Shown piece by piece: positions 27,801 to 37,180 of a DNA stretch of 53,580 nucleotides. The translations under genes were made by a program, and so were the position numbers. How positions within the stretch are numbered: the stretch's first letter is position 1; every line of letters begins with the position of its first letter. The stretch comes from Syntrophaceticus sp. (GTDB lineage Bacteria; Bacillota; DSM-12270; Thermacetogeniales; Thermacetogeniaceae): the NCBI GenBank assembly GCA_012842275.1, contig DUSK01000099.1, positions 1 through 53,580 on the forward strand, written 5' to 3'. The notes beneath the pieces were generated by a model. That model searched no databases and was not told the origin of the DNA. It saw nothing but the letters and a program-made list of their open reading frames with translations.

Positions 27801-28458
27801 ACAAAATCTGAATTTAAAAGTGAAAAAATACATAGATCATCTGTTCTCTGATGTGAAGCCAAGTCAACAGCTCTTTGAGTTAAAAGAAGAACTTGCCACT
27901 AATTTGAAAGAGAAAATTGAAGATTATATTTCCAGGGGTATGGATGATGAACAGGCTTTTAAGGAGGCAGTGATCACAATTGGTGATTTAAGCGGCTTGG
28001 TAGAGGAGATGCGCAAAATTGGAGATAGCGGTTTACAAGAGCCTGTATTTTCCACATGGAGGGAGAGAATATCTACAATAGGGATTGTGGCCGGTGTTCT
28101 CCTCTCATTGTTCGGGATCTTTACTGTTGTTATGCTGTATTATATGAAGATGCCTGGAGAAGCAGTTGTGGGCTCTGGGATCTTCACTGTTGCAGGAGGG
28201 GCACTGCTTACTTTCAGTGTCCTGATCAGAGAAACACGCCAAAGATATGGGATGAATATGCTACGGGCTGCCATCTATGGCTTATCTGTAGGAGTATTGC
28301 TCTTTGGGCTGTTCTCAGCGGCAATAACCCGTTTTTCAACAGGTGAAATGTTTATTTCGATTGGCACATTAATGGTGTTTACTCTGATCGGTATTGGAGT
28401 TTTGTTATTCCTGATCCTTACAGAAAAAGACCGCCGTAAAAGGGGAAGACCTTCATAA
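27787..28458 (+). CDS. HAAS/permease-prefix-domain membrane protein, PadR partner
   Basis: A 223-residue protein. The N-terminal 80 residues form the helical domain often found next to PadR regulators (DUF1700/HAAS type: YIDHLFSDVKPSQQLFELKEEL, with DDEQAFKEAVITIGD). Four membrane segments follow (about residues 92-117, 122-145, 157-180 and 187-212), then a basic tail. Such proteins are thought to act as membrane sensors or anti-regulators. ATG 27787 is well spaced from AAAGGGGGG; ATG 27784 is an alternative. It overlaps the PadR gene by 14 bases. Confidence 0.75.
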   Translation: MGKNEQNLNLKVKKYIDHLFSDVKPSQQLFELKEELATNLKEKIEDYISRGMDDEQAFKEAVITIGDLSGLVEEMRKIGDSGLQEPVFSTWRERISTIGIVAGVLLSLFGIFTVVMLYYMKMPGEAVVGSGIFTVAGGALLTFSVLIRETRQRYGMNMLRAAIYGLSVGVLLFGLFSAAITRFSTGEMFISIGTLMVFTLIGIGVLLFLILTEKDRRKRGRPS

Positions 28459-28504
28459 AAGGTTGAGTGTTTTTCAATAAGCGAAACAAGATATTGTATT
28501 GCTC

Positions 28505-30259
28505 TTATTCAGGAGCTTTGGGATTGACATAAAAGGTTTCATAATTTTTGTAGATGACAAAGCCAGGTCGAGCACCTGAGGGCTTGCTGACATTTTTTCT
28601 CTTAGTACAATCAACAGGAACTTTCGATGAATGCCGTGCTTCACTGAAATAGGCAGCCAGCCCTGCAGCCTCCTCTAATGTGCTGGAGGGTACCTCCTGG
28701 CCTGGCTTGCTTTTGACTACCACATGGGCTCCGGCGCTCTCTTTCGCATGGAGCCAGTAGTCCTCATCCCGGGCAAGGCGCATAGTCAGATAGTCATTCT
28801 GTTTATTGTTTTTACCGATGAGAATGGTAAATCCGTCCTTGGATGTTATTTGTTTGATCTGTGGTGCTTCTTTTTTCTGCAGCTTTTTCTTATCCTTGAT
28901 TTTTTCTTTGCTGTGCAGGTACCCCGCTTCCACAAGTTCGGCTTGAATTTCATGGATTTCCTTTAAGGAATCCGCCTGTTCCAGGGCAAATTGAATAGTG
29001 CTCAAATAGCGAATCTCTGCTATTGTTTCTTTTTTATGCTTCTGTAAAATTTTTAGTGTGTCCCGGGCCTTGTTGTATTTATGAAAAAGCCTTTGTGCAT
29101 TTTGAGCAGCTGATAAAGATGGGTCCAGGATAATTTTTATCGGTGGGCTCCCGGGTTCATAAAGGTTGGGTAGGGTTACTTCCCGGGCACCTTTTTCGAT
29201 GGTATGCAGGTGAGCAAAGATCATTTCCCCCTGCAGGCGGTATTTCATTGCTTTTTGTGCTTCAGCTGCATCCTGCTCTTGAGCCAGGAGTTTTTTGTTT
29301 AAACGGGAAAGCTCATGTTTGATCAATGCCGAAAGATGGGCCTTGCTCTGCTGGAAGGTGTTGAGTTCCAGACGTGCTTGGTAATACATGTCTAAAGCCT
29401 CATTAAGGGAAGTGCAGTGTATTAAGGATAAACCCTGGTATTGGGTGAAGGGATAAGGAGCATAGAAAACCGGCTGTTTTCCCTCATAAACTATGACCGG
29501 ATCCAGCTTTTCACCGTTGAGAAGAGGGAATAGAAAATTCAATAATGACAGCCAGAGGGACCGCAGTTCATGTTCCCCGCAGTACTCAAGTTTCAGATCA
29601 GGCTCAATTCCTGCCTGCAGGACTACTTCTTTTGCCAGTACAGGGCTTAATCCTTCGATTTGATGAAAAAGGATCTCTTGAAGGCTCTTTTCAAATGGTT
29701 GCTCGATCATAAGCTGTAAAAATCCTTCTTCTGAAAGATCCAGTGGGTGCACCTTTTTTTGCGAGGGTGGTGCCACATATTCACGTCCAGGCAGAACCTC
29801 TCTGTATCTACTCAAAGTATGAGAGTAGCGTTTGATCCCATCTATGATCCGGTTGGAGGGATCCAGCAGGATGATATTGCTGTGTTTCCCCATGATCTCC
29901 ACCACCAAAACAAGATCTTGAAACTCACCACTTTCCGCAATACGGGAAAAGCTAAGGTTCACAACCCTGTCTAAACCCTTTTGCTGAATAGCGGTCAGTC
30001 TGCTCCCCTCCAAATATTTTCTCAGTACAGTACAGAAAAGAGGTGGTGTGAGGGGGTTTTTCTTTTCTTGTGTAGTAAGGTGCAGGCGCGCGTTTTCAGC
30101 CTGGGCGGAGATCAAAAGCTGCAGGCTTTTTCTTGAGGAACGCAAGTTTAAGACAATTTCCTGTTTTTCCGGCTGATAGATCCGTTCAACCCTGCCCGGT
30201 ATAAGCATTTCCTGCAGTTCTCTTATTATCAGATTTAAGGTTACACCATCTGGTGACAT
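28505..30259 (-). CDS. rqcH: Ribosome quality control protein RqcH (Rqc2/NFACT, formerly FbpA-like)
   Basis: The only clear minus-strand gene. It binds stalled 50S subunits and adds C-terminal alanine tails to nascent chains. The 584-residue protein has an NFACT-N domain (GVTLNLIIRELQEMLIPGRVERIYQP at the start), a Asp-Arg pair in KGLDRVV consistent with the DR motif needed for tailing, coiled coils in the middle (about residues 275-430), and an NFACT-R domain with DEDYWLHAKESAGAHVVV near residue 500. I chose ATG at 30259 with AAGGGG upstream on the minus strand; an in-frame ATG at 30301 would add 14 residues unlike the family. Confidence 0.93.
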   Translation of the reverse strand: MSPDGVTLNLIIRELQEMLIPGRVERIYQPEKQEIVLNLRSSRKSLQLLISAQAENARLHLTTQEKKNPLTPPLFCTVLRKYLEGSRLTAIQQKGLDRVVNLSFSRIAESGEFQDLVLVVEIMGKHSNIILLDPSNRIIDGIKRYSHTLSRYREVLPGREYVAPPSQKKVHPLDLSEEGFLQLMIEQPFEKSLQEILFHQIEGLSPVLAKEVVLQAGIEPDLKLEYCGEHELRSLWLSLLNFLFPLLNGEKLDPVIVYEGKQPVFYAPYPFTQYQGLSLIHCTSLNEALDMYYQARLELNTFQQSKAHLSALIKHELSRLNKKLLAQEQDAAEAQKAMKYRLQGEMIFAHLHTIEKGAREVTLPNLYEPGSPPIKIILDPSLSAAQNAQRLFHKYNKARDTLKILQKHKKETIAEIRYLSTIQFALEQADSLKEIHEIQAELVEAGYLHSKEKIKDKKKLQKKEAPQIKQITSKDGFTILIGKNNKQNDYLTMRLARDEDYWLHAKESAGAHVVVKSKPGQEVPSSTLEEAAGLAAYFSEARHSSKVPVDCTKRKNVSKPSGARPGFVIYKNYETFYVNPKAPE

Positions 30260-30497
30260 GATTAATACCCCTTTAAGAAACTTGCATTGATATTGTAGCA
30301 TTATGTTTTACAGCGATCTACTCCCGAAAACCCTTATCCGGCTATTTGTTAAAACCACCCTTTGTGCTGCTCATTCCATCTTCAGTTCACTATTAATACT
30401 TGTTATTACTACTTGCTGATTTGGTGGAGATGGGTTAATCTATTTACAGGTGTTTTTGCTCTTTTGTGCTTTATTTTACATTAAAGGGATGATAGCC

Positions 30498-31361
30498 TTG
30501 TTATTCACCAAATGGCACGGTTTGGGAAATGATTTTATTGTTATGAATATATCTCCTGATTCTCTTCCTGAGGAGAGGAGATCAATTTTTGCCCAGAGGG
30601 TTTGCGACCGAAATAAAGGGATCGGTGGGGATGGCCTGGTTTTTGTATTTCAGGATGACCATGGAGAGTTTAATATGCGTATTTTCAACGCAGATGGCTC
30701 AGAAGCGGAGATGTGTGGAAACGCTATTCGCTGTGTTGCCAAATATCTCTATACCAGAGGATTGGTGAGTGATAGGTCATTTTCTATAAAAACAAAAGCA
30801 GGGGAAAAGATACCAGAGCTTATCCTTGAAAATGGAAAGGTTAAAGCGGTCAGGGTGGATATGGGAGAGCCTATTTTGGAAAGGGATTTAATCCCTGCAG
30901 TTGATTTTGCAGGGTCTAGGGTTATCAATGAAGAAATTGAGATCGACGGCCAGACCCTGAAGATCACTGCTGTTTCCATGGGCAACCCCCACTGTATCTT
31001 GTTTGTTTCAGATGTTGATCAAGCTCCGGTAAGCAGCCTTGGCCCCCGCCTGGAGTCCAGCCATTTCTTCCCGGCGAAAACCAATGTGGAGTTTGTGGAG
31101 GTATTAAATCCGGGGAGTGTGCGCATGCGGGTATGGGAGCGAGGAGTAGGAGAAACTCAAGCTTGTGGAACAGGTGCCTGTGCTGTGGCAGTGGGCGGAT
31201 CTTTGAGCGGTTATCTGGACAGGCATGTGGAGGTGAACCTGCCCGGTGGCATGCTTTTGGTGGAATGGGAAAAGAATAACCACGTCTATATGACTGGACC
31301 AGCTGTAGAGGTTTTTGAAGGGAGATTGACACCCGATTTTTTGGGGAGTATAGATGAATAG
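30498..31361 (+). CDS. dapF: Diaminopimelate epimerase
   Basis: It converts LL- to meso-diaminopimelate for lysine and peptidoglycan. The 287-residue protein has FTKWHGLGNDF at the N-terminus and the two catalytic Cys motifs, EMCGNAIRC near residue 74 and ACGTGACAVAV near residue 225. I chose TTG 30498, which has AAAGGG nine bases upstream and the normal family start; an ATG at 30489 is too close to that site. DapL follows directly, giving a complete end of the aminotransferase pathway. Confidence 0.95.
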   Translation: MLFTKWHGLGNDFIVMNISPDSLPEERRSIFAQRVCDRNKGIGGDGLVFVFQDDHGEFNMRIFNADGSEAEMCGNAIRCVAKYLYTRGLVSDRSFSIKTKAGEKIPELILENGKVKAVRVDMGEPILERDLIPAVDFAGSRVINEEIEIDGQTLKITAVSMGNPHCILFVSDVDQAPVSSLGPRLESSHFFPAKTNVEFVEVLNPGSVRMRVWERGVGETQACGTGACAVAVGGSLSGYLDRHVEVNLPGGMLLVEWEKNNHVYMTGPAVEVFEGRLTPDFLGSIDE

Positions 31362-31391
31362 ATTAGAAACAAAGTTAAGGAGATGATGGAG

Positions 31392-32567
31392 ATGAAGATT
31401 GCTGACAGACTGACAACCCTACCACCTTATCTTTTTGCCCGCATTGAGCAGAAGATAGAGGAATTGAAAGCCAAGAAGGTTGATGTTATAAGTTTGGGGA
31501 TCGGAGACCCTGATCTTCCCACACCCCCTCATATTGTACAGAAGTTGATCGAGCAGGCGAACAATCCTGAAAACCATCGCTATCCTACTTCTGCTGGAAT
31601 GATGGCTTTCCGGAGAGCTGTTGCTGATTGGTATCAGCGGCGCTTTCAGGTTGACCTGGACCCGGCATCTGAAGTTGTGACCCTGATCGGTTCCAAAGAG
31701 GGGATTGCTCATATCTCTTTTTGCTACCTGCAGGAGGGTGATCTGGCCCTGATCCCTGACCCGGGATACCCTGTCTACGGCATCGGAGCCTCTTTGGCCG
31801 GAGCTGAAAATTATTTATTACCCCTTAAAAGTGAGAATAATTTCCTCCCTGACCTGGGCAGCATCCCTGCTGAAATAGCGAAAAAGGCTAAGCTGATGTT
31901 TATCAACTATCCCAATAATCCAACTGGAGCCACCTGTACCAAAGAGTTTTATCAAGATGTGGTGGAATTCGCCCGTGAGTATGACCTGATCGTCTGTCAT
32001 GATGCAGCTTATTCAGAAATAACCTTTGATGGGTATGTTGCTCCCAGTTTCTTGGAGGTTCCCGGTGCCAAAGATGTAGGAATTGAATTCCACTCCCTCT
32101 CTAAGACCTATAATATGACCGGATGGCGTATAGGGTGGGCAGCTGGTAATGCAGAAGTTATCCAAACTCTCACCACACTAAAGTCCAACCTTGACTCCGG
32201 TGCTTTTCAGGCAGTGCAGTATGCCGGAATTGCAGCTTTAGAGGGATCCCAGGATTGTGTTGAAAAAATGCGGCAGATATATCAAAAGAGGCGTGATCTG
32301 GCATTAAAGGGTCTTGCAGATTTGGGATGGAAAATCAGCTCTATTCCTAAAGGGACTTTTTATCTGTGGCTGCCTGTGCCAGAAGGTTTCACTTCTGCTG
32401 AATTTGCTGAACTGGTATTGGAAAAAACCGCGGTTGTGATCACACCTGGTACCGGTTATGGCAAATATGGAGAGGGTTATGTCAGGATTTGTTTGACACT
32501 GGAGGAGGAGCGGTTACAGGAGGCCATTGCCAGGATGAAGAAGGCTTTTGGAACATTTAAATTCTGA
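31392..32567 (+). CDS. dapL: LL-diaminopimelate aminotransferase
   Basis: It converts tetrahydrodipicolinate to LL-diaminopimelate in one step with glutamate as donor, so no succinylase or acetylase steps are needed. The 391-residue protein is a fold-type I PLP aminotransferase: [14 protein letters not shown] near residue 36, NYPNNPTGA near 172, and the PLP lysine in [15 protein letters not shown] near 235. Of three in-frame ATG codons (31383, 31386, 31392), the third has best spacing from AAGGAG at 31378. The pairing with dapF supports DapL over other aminotransferases. Confidence 0.9.
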   Translation: MKIADRLTTLPPYLFARIEQKIEELKAKKVDVISLGIGDPDLPTPPHIVQKLIEQANNPENHRYPTSAGMMAFRRAVADWYQRRFQVDLDPASEVVTLIGSKEGIAHISFCYLQEGDLALIPDPGYPVYGIGASLAGAENYLLPLKSENNFLPDLGSIPAEIAKKAKLMFINYPNNPTGATCTKEFYQDVVEFAREYDLIVCHDAAYSEITFDGYVAPSFLEVPGAKDVGIEFHSLSKTYNMTGWRIGWAAGNAEVIQTLTTLKSNLDSGAFQAVQYAGIAALEGSQDCVEKMRQIYQKRRDLALKGLADLGWKISSIPKGTFYLWLPVPEGFTSAEFAELVLEKTAVVITPGTGYGKYGEGYVRICLTLEEERLQEAIARMKKAFGTFKF

Positions 32568-32613
32568 TTTTACACCGGAAGGAAGTTCCGGGATTCTTGT
32601 AGGAGGAAAAAAA

Positions 32614-33492
32614 GTGATCAAAAGTATGACTGGTTTTGGCCGGGGTGAATCTGATTTAAACGGACTGCGTGCTGTAGTAGAGATCCGCAGTGTTAATCAT
32701 CGATTTCGTGAGATAACAGTGAGGATATCCCGTTCCTATTTCCAGTTAGAGGAGAGGATCAAGAGTCTGATAAATGATCATGTGGTCAGGGGTCACCTCG
32801 ATGTTTATGTTAATATTGAGGATCGCCGTGAAAAGAAGCGTAATGTCAAGCTTGACAAGGAATTATTGATTGCCTATGATAAATGTCTAAGAGAAATGGC
32901 TGAAATTCTCAATATTGAGTATGAAATTGAACTGGATGACCTTTCCAGACTTCCAGATGTCCTGCTTGTGGAAGAAAAGGAAGAGGATATTGAGGAGGTC
33001 TGGACAGCAGTGCAACAAAGCCTCCAGAACGCAATAAATGAGATCCTAGAGATGCGTGAGCGGGAAGGGGCAAGGTTATACGAGGATTTTATCCATCGTA
33101 AAACATACATCTCCGAACTGTTGGATAAGATCAAGGAGCGTGGACCTCAATTAAATGAGGAATTAAGAGCACGCCTGAAAAGTAAACTTCACCAGATATT
33201 GGATGACCATGAGATCGATGAGTCAAGATTGGCTACAGAAGTGGTGCTGTTTGCTGAAAGAAGCAGTATCACTGAAGAGCTTGTGCGCCTGAACAGTCAT
33301 CTGCAATTACTGCAGGAAACCCTGCAGTCAGGTGAACCAGTGGGGAGAAAAATTGAGTTTATATTGCAGGAGATGAATAGAGAGATCAATACAATAGGCT
33401 CAAAAGCAGCAGATCTGGTTATATCCCCTTTAGTTGTGGAGATTAAAAGTCAAATTGAAAAAATGAGGGAACAAGCACAAAATATTGAATGA
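32614..33492 (+). CDS. YicC family endoribonuclease (YloC)
   Basis: A 292-residue protein with the family N-terminus [21 protein letters not shown] near residue 25, and the C-terminal [13 protein letters not shown] motif. E. coli YicC and B. subtilis YloC are reported as endoribonucleases acting in RNA turnover. GTG 32614 follows a perfectly spaced AGGAGG (32601-32606). The order yicC-remA-gmk-rpoZ-coaBC is conserved in Gram-positive bacteria. Confidence 0.93.
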   Translation: MIKSMTGFGRGESDLNGLRAVVEIRSVNHRFREITVRISRSYFQLEERIKSLINDHVVRGHLDVYVNIEDRREKKRNVKLDKELLIAYDKCLREMAEILNIEYEIELDDLSRLPDVLLVEEKEEDIEEVWTAVQQSLQNAINEILEMREREGARLYEDFIHRKTYISELLDKIKERGPQLNEELRARLKSKLHQILDDHEIDESRLATEVVLFAERSSITEELVRLNSHLQLLQETLQSGEPVGRKIEFILQEMNREINTIGSKAADLVISPLVVEIKSQIEKMREQAQNIE

Positions 33493-33511
33493 TTTCAAGG
33501 GGAGGTTTCAC

Positions 33512-33784
33512 ATGGAAATTAAACTTGTGAATATCGGTTTTGGGAATGTTGTATCCGCTAACCGGATTATAGCTATTGTGAGCCCTGAATCAGCCCCCAT
33601 CAAGCGTATTGTTCAGGAAGCAAGGGAGAGGGGCATGCTGATCGATGCCACTTATGGAAGAAGAACCAGGGCGGTGATCATTGCGGACAGTGATCATGTG
33701 ATCCTTTCTGCAGTGCAACCGGAAACAGTGGCCAATCGTCTGGCTGCAAAAGAAACAGTTGCAACTGTGGAAGAAAAGGAGTAA
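33512..33784 (+). CDS. RemA-like DUF370 regulator
   Basis: A 90-residue protein with the DUF370 core: [26 protein letters not shown] and [28 protein letters not shown]. In B. subtilis, RemA is a DNA-binding oligomeric ring that activates biofilm matrix genes. The ATG 33512 follows GGGGAGG. Located between yicC and gmk as in Bacillus. Its targets in this organism are unknown. Confidence 0.92.
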   Translation: MEIKLVNIGFGNVVSANRIIAIVSPESAPIKRIVQEARERGMLIDATYGRRTRAVIIADSDHVILSAVQPETVANRLAAKETVATVEEKE

Positions 33785-33818
33785 TTTCCACTGTTTATTA
33801 AGTGTAGGGGGATTTTTG

Positions 33819-34406
33819 TTGTCTGCGCAACCAATACTAATTGTAATATCGGGCCCCTCAGGTTCCGGTAAAGGCACACTCTGCCAAATGCTGAGAAAGG
33901 AACTGCCTGATCTGGTTTATTCTGTTTCTCTTACTACAAGGCATCCTCGATCTAATGAAAAAAACGGAGTGGATTATATTTTTGTTTCCCGTGAAGAGTT
34001 CCAAAAGCATATAGAGGCCGGTGATTTTCTAGAGTGGGCGGAGGTGTATGGGAACTATTATGGTACTCTGCGCTCAACTGTAGAAGAAAATTTGCAGGCA
34101 GGAAAGGATGTATTACTGGAACTGGATATTCAGGGCGGCCAACAGGTAAAGAGAGTTTTTCCTGATGCAGTGCTGATCTTTATTATGCCGCCATCCCTAG
34201 ATGAACTCAGCAAACGGATAATCGGTAGAGGAACTGATGATGCAAAGACAATTAATATGCGTTTAAGCTGTGCACCGGATGAATTACTGGCAGCCAAAAA
34301 ATACGATTATGTAGTTAATAATGATGTAGTAGAGAGGGCTGTTCAGGAACTGCTTACTATAATTAAGCGGGAAAAAAGTATCCGGGAGCAGAAGAAGGGG
34401 GTATAA
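33819..34406 (+). CDS. gmk: Guanylate kinase
   Basis: It phosphorylates GMP to GDP. The 195-residue protein has the P-loop GPSGSGKGT near residue 11, SLTTRHPRSNEKNGVDYIFVS for GMP binding and LLELDIQGGQQVK near residue 100. TTG 33819 has seven bases to GGGGGA; TTG 33816 is a weaker alternative. Confidence 0.97.
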   Translation: MSAQPILIVISGPSGSGKGTLCQMLRKELPDLVYSVSLTTRHPRSNEKNGVDYIFVSREEFQKHIEAGDFLEWAEVYGNYYGTLRSTVEENLQAGKDVLLELDIQGGQQVKRVFPDAVLIFIMPPSLDELSKRIIGRGTDDAKTINMRLSCAPDELLAAKKYDYVVNNDVVERAVQELLTIIKREKSIREQKKGV

Positions 34407-34408
34407 AC

Positions 34409-34621
34409 TTGAGAGAGCCCAGTTTTGACCATTTATTAAAGAAGGTAGAAAGCAAATATGAGCTGGTGGTTGCAGCAGCTAAGAGGGCGCGTCATCTGAC
34501 AGAATCCTGTACTGTTGGGGATAATCTCTATTCACAAAAACCGGTGACAGTTGCCCTGGCAGAAATCGCCGAGGGCAAACTGATTATTGAACGCCCACAA
34601 CAACTGAGTAAGATAAAATGA
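34409..34621 (+). CDS. rpoZ: RNA polymerase omega subunit
   Basis: The smallest subunit of RNA polymerase, which helps assembly of the beta' subunit. The 70-residue protein shows VESKYELVVAAAKRARHL and the PVTVALAEIAEGKL motif typical of Gram-positive omega. TTG 34409 has GGGGG upstream. Its stop overlaps the coaBC start by 4 bases (ATGA). Confidence 0.95.
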   Translation: MREPSFDHLLKKVESKYELVVAAAKRARHLTESCTVGDNLYSQKPVTVALAEIAEGKLIIERPQQLSKIK

Positions 34622-35820
34622 AGAATATAGTTTTGGGTGTTACAGGAAGTATTGCTGCTTATAAAGCTGCTGATATTGCCAGCCGGTTAGTAAAAAAAGG
34701 TTTTGACGTTCATGTGGTGATGACACCAGCTGCTGCAGAGTTTATTACACCTTTGACTTTGCAAACTATATCAGGAAATCCGGTACATCTGGAGATGTTC
34801 CGCACAGCGGAGAAGTGGGAAGTGGAGCATATCAGCCTTGCCCAGAGAGCAGACCTGATTTTGGTAGCCCCGGCATCGGCTGATATAATCGGTATGGTCG
34901 CCGCTGGGCTTGCCGGTAATCTGCTCACAACAACTATCATGGCTAGCAGGGCACCGGTGGTTTTTGCTCCAGCTATGAATACCGGGATGTATGAAAACCG
35001 GGTATTTCAGCACTGGATGAGTTTTCTCAAAAGTATGGGTTACCTTTTTATCGAACCGGAAGAGGGGCATTTAGCCTGTGGTACAAGTGGTAAAGGAAGA
35101 TTGCCTGAACCTGAAAAGATCGTTGCATTTGTTGAGCAGATTCTCTCCGGTGAACAGGATTTGAAGGATAGGAAGGTACTGGTTACAGCAGGCCCCACCC
35201 GTGAGCACATAGATCCTGTAAGGTTTATCACCAATCACAGCTCGGGAAAAATGGGCTTTGCCCTGGCTAACAGGGCAAAGAACCGGGGTGCTGATGTGAC
35301 ACTAGTCAGCGGTCCAACCGCTATCAAACCACCGGATGGTGTACGGGTTATTGCAGTAGAGACCGCACAGGAAATGTTTGAAATCGTGAAAGAGCTTTTC
35401 ACAGATATGGATATTGTTATTAAAGCAGCTGCAGTGGCGGACTATCGGCCGAAGGTCAAAGAATCCCAAAAGATAAAGAAGAGTTGCTCAGATCTGGTCC
35501 TAGAACTGGAAAGAACCCCGGATATTCTTGGGTACCTGGGTGAGCATAAGGAAAAACAGATATTGGTCGGTTTTGCTGCAGAAACCGAGAAAGTTCTGGA
35601 TCATGCTCGAGAGAAACTGCTGCGCAAGAATCTCGACCTGATCGTGGCCAATGACCTCACTATGGAGGGAGCAGGTTTTGCAGGAGAAACCAATATAGCG
35701 GTGATGATCAATAAAAACGGATCTGTTAAAGAACTGCCTCTGATGACCAAGGAGAAGCTGGCAGATATGATCTTAGATGAGCTTGTTCAAATATTAAAGG
35801 AGCGACAGGAGGCTAAGTAA
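34618..35820 (+). CDS. coaBC: Bifunctional phosphopantothenoylcysteine decarboxylase / phosphopantothenate-cysteine ligase
   Basis: It catalyses two steps of coenzyme A synthesis. The 400-residue protein has the flavin decarboxylase half ([18 protein letters not shown], near residue 7; [10 protein letters not shown] near 119; catalytic Cys in [11 protein letters not shown] near 153) and the ligase half ([25 protein letters not shown] from about residue 188; AAAVADYRP near 270). Confidence 0.96.
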   Translation: MKNIVLGVTGSIAAYKAADIASRLVKKGFDVHVVMTPAAAEFITPLTLQTISGNPVHLEMFRTAEKWEVEHISLAQRADLILVAPASADIIGMVAAGLAGNLLTTTIMASRAPVVFAPAMNTGMYENRVFQHWMSFLKSMGYLFIEPEEGHLACGTSGKGRLPEPEKIVAFVEQILSGEQDLKDRKVLVTAGPTREHIDPVRFITNHSSGKMGFALANRAKNRGADVTLVSGPTAIKPPDGVRVIAVETAQEMFEIVKELFTDMDIVIKAAAVADYRPKVKESQKIKKSCSDLVLELERTPDILGYLGEHKEKQILVGFAAETEKVLDHAREKLLRKNLDLIVANDLTMEGAGFAGETNIAVMINKNGSVKELPLMTKEKLADMILDELVQILKERQEAK

Positions 35821-35822
35821 CT

Positions 35823-37025
35823 GTGTCAAGATATTTGTTTACTTCTGAGTCTGTTACAGAGGGCCATCCGGATAAGGTAGCAGATCAGATATCTGATGCC
35901 ATATTGGATGCTATCCTTGAAAAGGATAAAATGGCGCGTGTGGCCTGTGAAACTCTGGTGACAACCGGTTTGGTGATGGTCGCCGGTGAGATTACTACAG
36001 AATGTTATGTGGATATCCCCTACATTGTCCGTTCCACATTAAAGGATATCGGCTATACCAGGGCTAAATATGGTTTTGACAGCGCAACCTGTGCTGTATT
36101 GACCTCTATTGAGGAGCAGTCTCCCGATATTGCACTTGGCGTAGATCGGGCTCTGGAGGTCAAAACCGGAGAAATCACAGGCAGTTGTGAATTAGGTGCA
36201 GGGGACCAGGGGATGATGTTCGGTTATGCTACAGATGAAACACCTGAGCTGATGCCCCTTCCTATAGAGCTGGCCCATAAACTGGCGCGCCGTTTATCTG
36301 AAGTAAGGAAGAAGAAGATTCTTCCCTACCTGCGGCCTGATGGTAAAAGCCAGGTGACTGTGGAATATGATGGTGACCGGCCGGTTCGGGTGGATGCTGT
36401 GGTTATTTCAGCCCAACACCGTCCAGACATCAGCCTTCAACAGATCAGGGAAGATATTATTGAAAACGTGATCAAGAGCACTGTACCGGCTGAGTATATC
36501 GATGACAAGACAAGGTTTTTTGTGAACCCCACCGGGAGATTTGTGATCGGAGGCCCTCAGGGTGATACCGGGCTAACCGGAAGGAAGATAATTGTTGATA
36601 CTTACGGAGGGGCAGCCAGGCACGGAGGTGGGGCCTTTTCAGGAAAGGATCCCACTAAGGTAGACCGCTCTGCTTCTTATTTTGCCCGGTATGTAGCCAA
36701 GAATATAGTAGCTGCTCAACTTGCCCGCAGGTGTGAACTTCAAGTGGCCTATGCCATCGGGGTGGCTAACCCGGTATCTATTCAAGTGAACACTTTTGGT
36801 ACAGGTGTGATCCCTGATCAGGAGATCTGTAAACTGGTCAAAGAGCATTTTGATTTCAAACCAGCAGCGATCATTGAAAAATTGGATTTGAGAAGGCCCA
36901 TCTACAAGCAGACAGCTGCCTATGGTCATTTCGGACGCCAGGATCTTGATTTGTCCTGGGAAAAAACCGATGCTGCAGAACTTTTAAAAAAGGCAGCGGA
37001 AAAGGTGACTGCAGCAGGTGTCTGA
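35823..37025 (+). CDS. metK: S-adenosylmethionine synthetase
   Basis: It makes S-adenosylmethionine from methionine and ATP. The 400-residue protein begins [28 protein letters not shown], has [12 protein letters not shown] near residue 122, and [17 protein letters not shown] near 266, the phosphate-binding loop. GTG 35823 follows AGGAGG ten bases upstream and comes directly after coaBC. It supplies the methyl donor for enzymes in the window, including the methyltransferase at 875. A terminator follows. Confidence 0.97.
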   Translation: MSRYLFTSESVTEGHPDKVADQISDAILDAILEKDKMARVACETLVTTGLVMVAGEITTECYVDIPYIVRSTLKDIGYTRAKYGFDSATCAVLTSIEEQSPDIALGVDRALEVKTGEITGSCELGAGDQGMMFGYATDETPELMPLPIELAHKLARRLSEVRKKKILPYLRPDGKSQVTVEYDGDRPVRVDAVVISAQHRPDISLQQIREDIIENVIKSTVPAEYIDDKTRFFVNPTGRFVIGGPQGDTGLTGRKIIVDTYGGAARHGGGAFSGKDPTKVDRSASYFARYVAKNIVAAQLARRCELQVAYAIGVANPVSIQVNTFGTGVIPDQEICKLVKEHFDFKPAAIIEKLDLRRPIYKQTAAYGHFGRQDLDLSWEKTDAAELLKKAAEKVTAAGV

Positions 37026-37062
37026 TCTCCTTTTATTCAAACAATAAATAAACAGAAAAGAG

Positions 37063-37110
37063 AACACCGTTCAGTTATAGCTTATAATTGGCGGTGTTTT
37101 TTGGTGTTTT
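37063..37110 (+). terminator. Terminator after metK
   Basis: AACACCG (37063-37069) pairs with CGGTGTT (37092-37098), with an inner CAGTTATA/TATAATTG stem, followed by a T-rich tail. It separates the dap-metK group from priA. Confidence 0.83.
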
Positions 37111-37180
37111 TTTCTGTAGTTTAATCCAAAATCAATTGTTCTGTTATAATGTAGGAAGAATTATACTGGAGAGTTGAGCA

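Noticed and set aside
28448-28474. Terminator at the end of the PadR partner gene (ACCTT...AAGGT, then T-rich)
   Set aside because: The stem is only five pairs and overlaps the stop codon; too weak to annotate.
30260-30497. Divergent promoters between rqcH and dapF
   Set aside because: A TACAAT-like box is seen for rqcH, but no convincing -35 for either gene; left unannotated. The gap holds nothing else I can recognise.
37122-37150. priA promoter with TATAAT at 37145
   Set aside because: The -10 is perfect, but no acceptable -35 lies 16-18 bases upstream, so it is mentioned only within priA.
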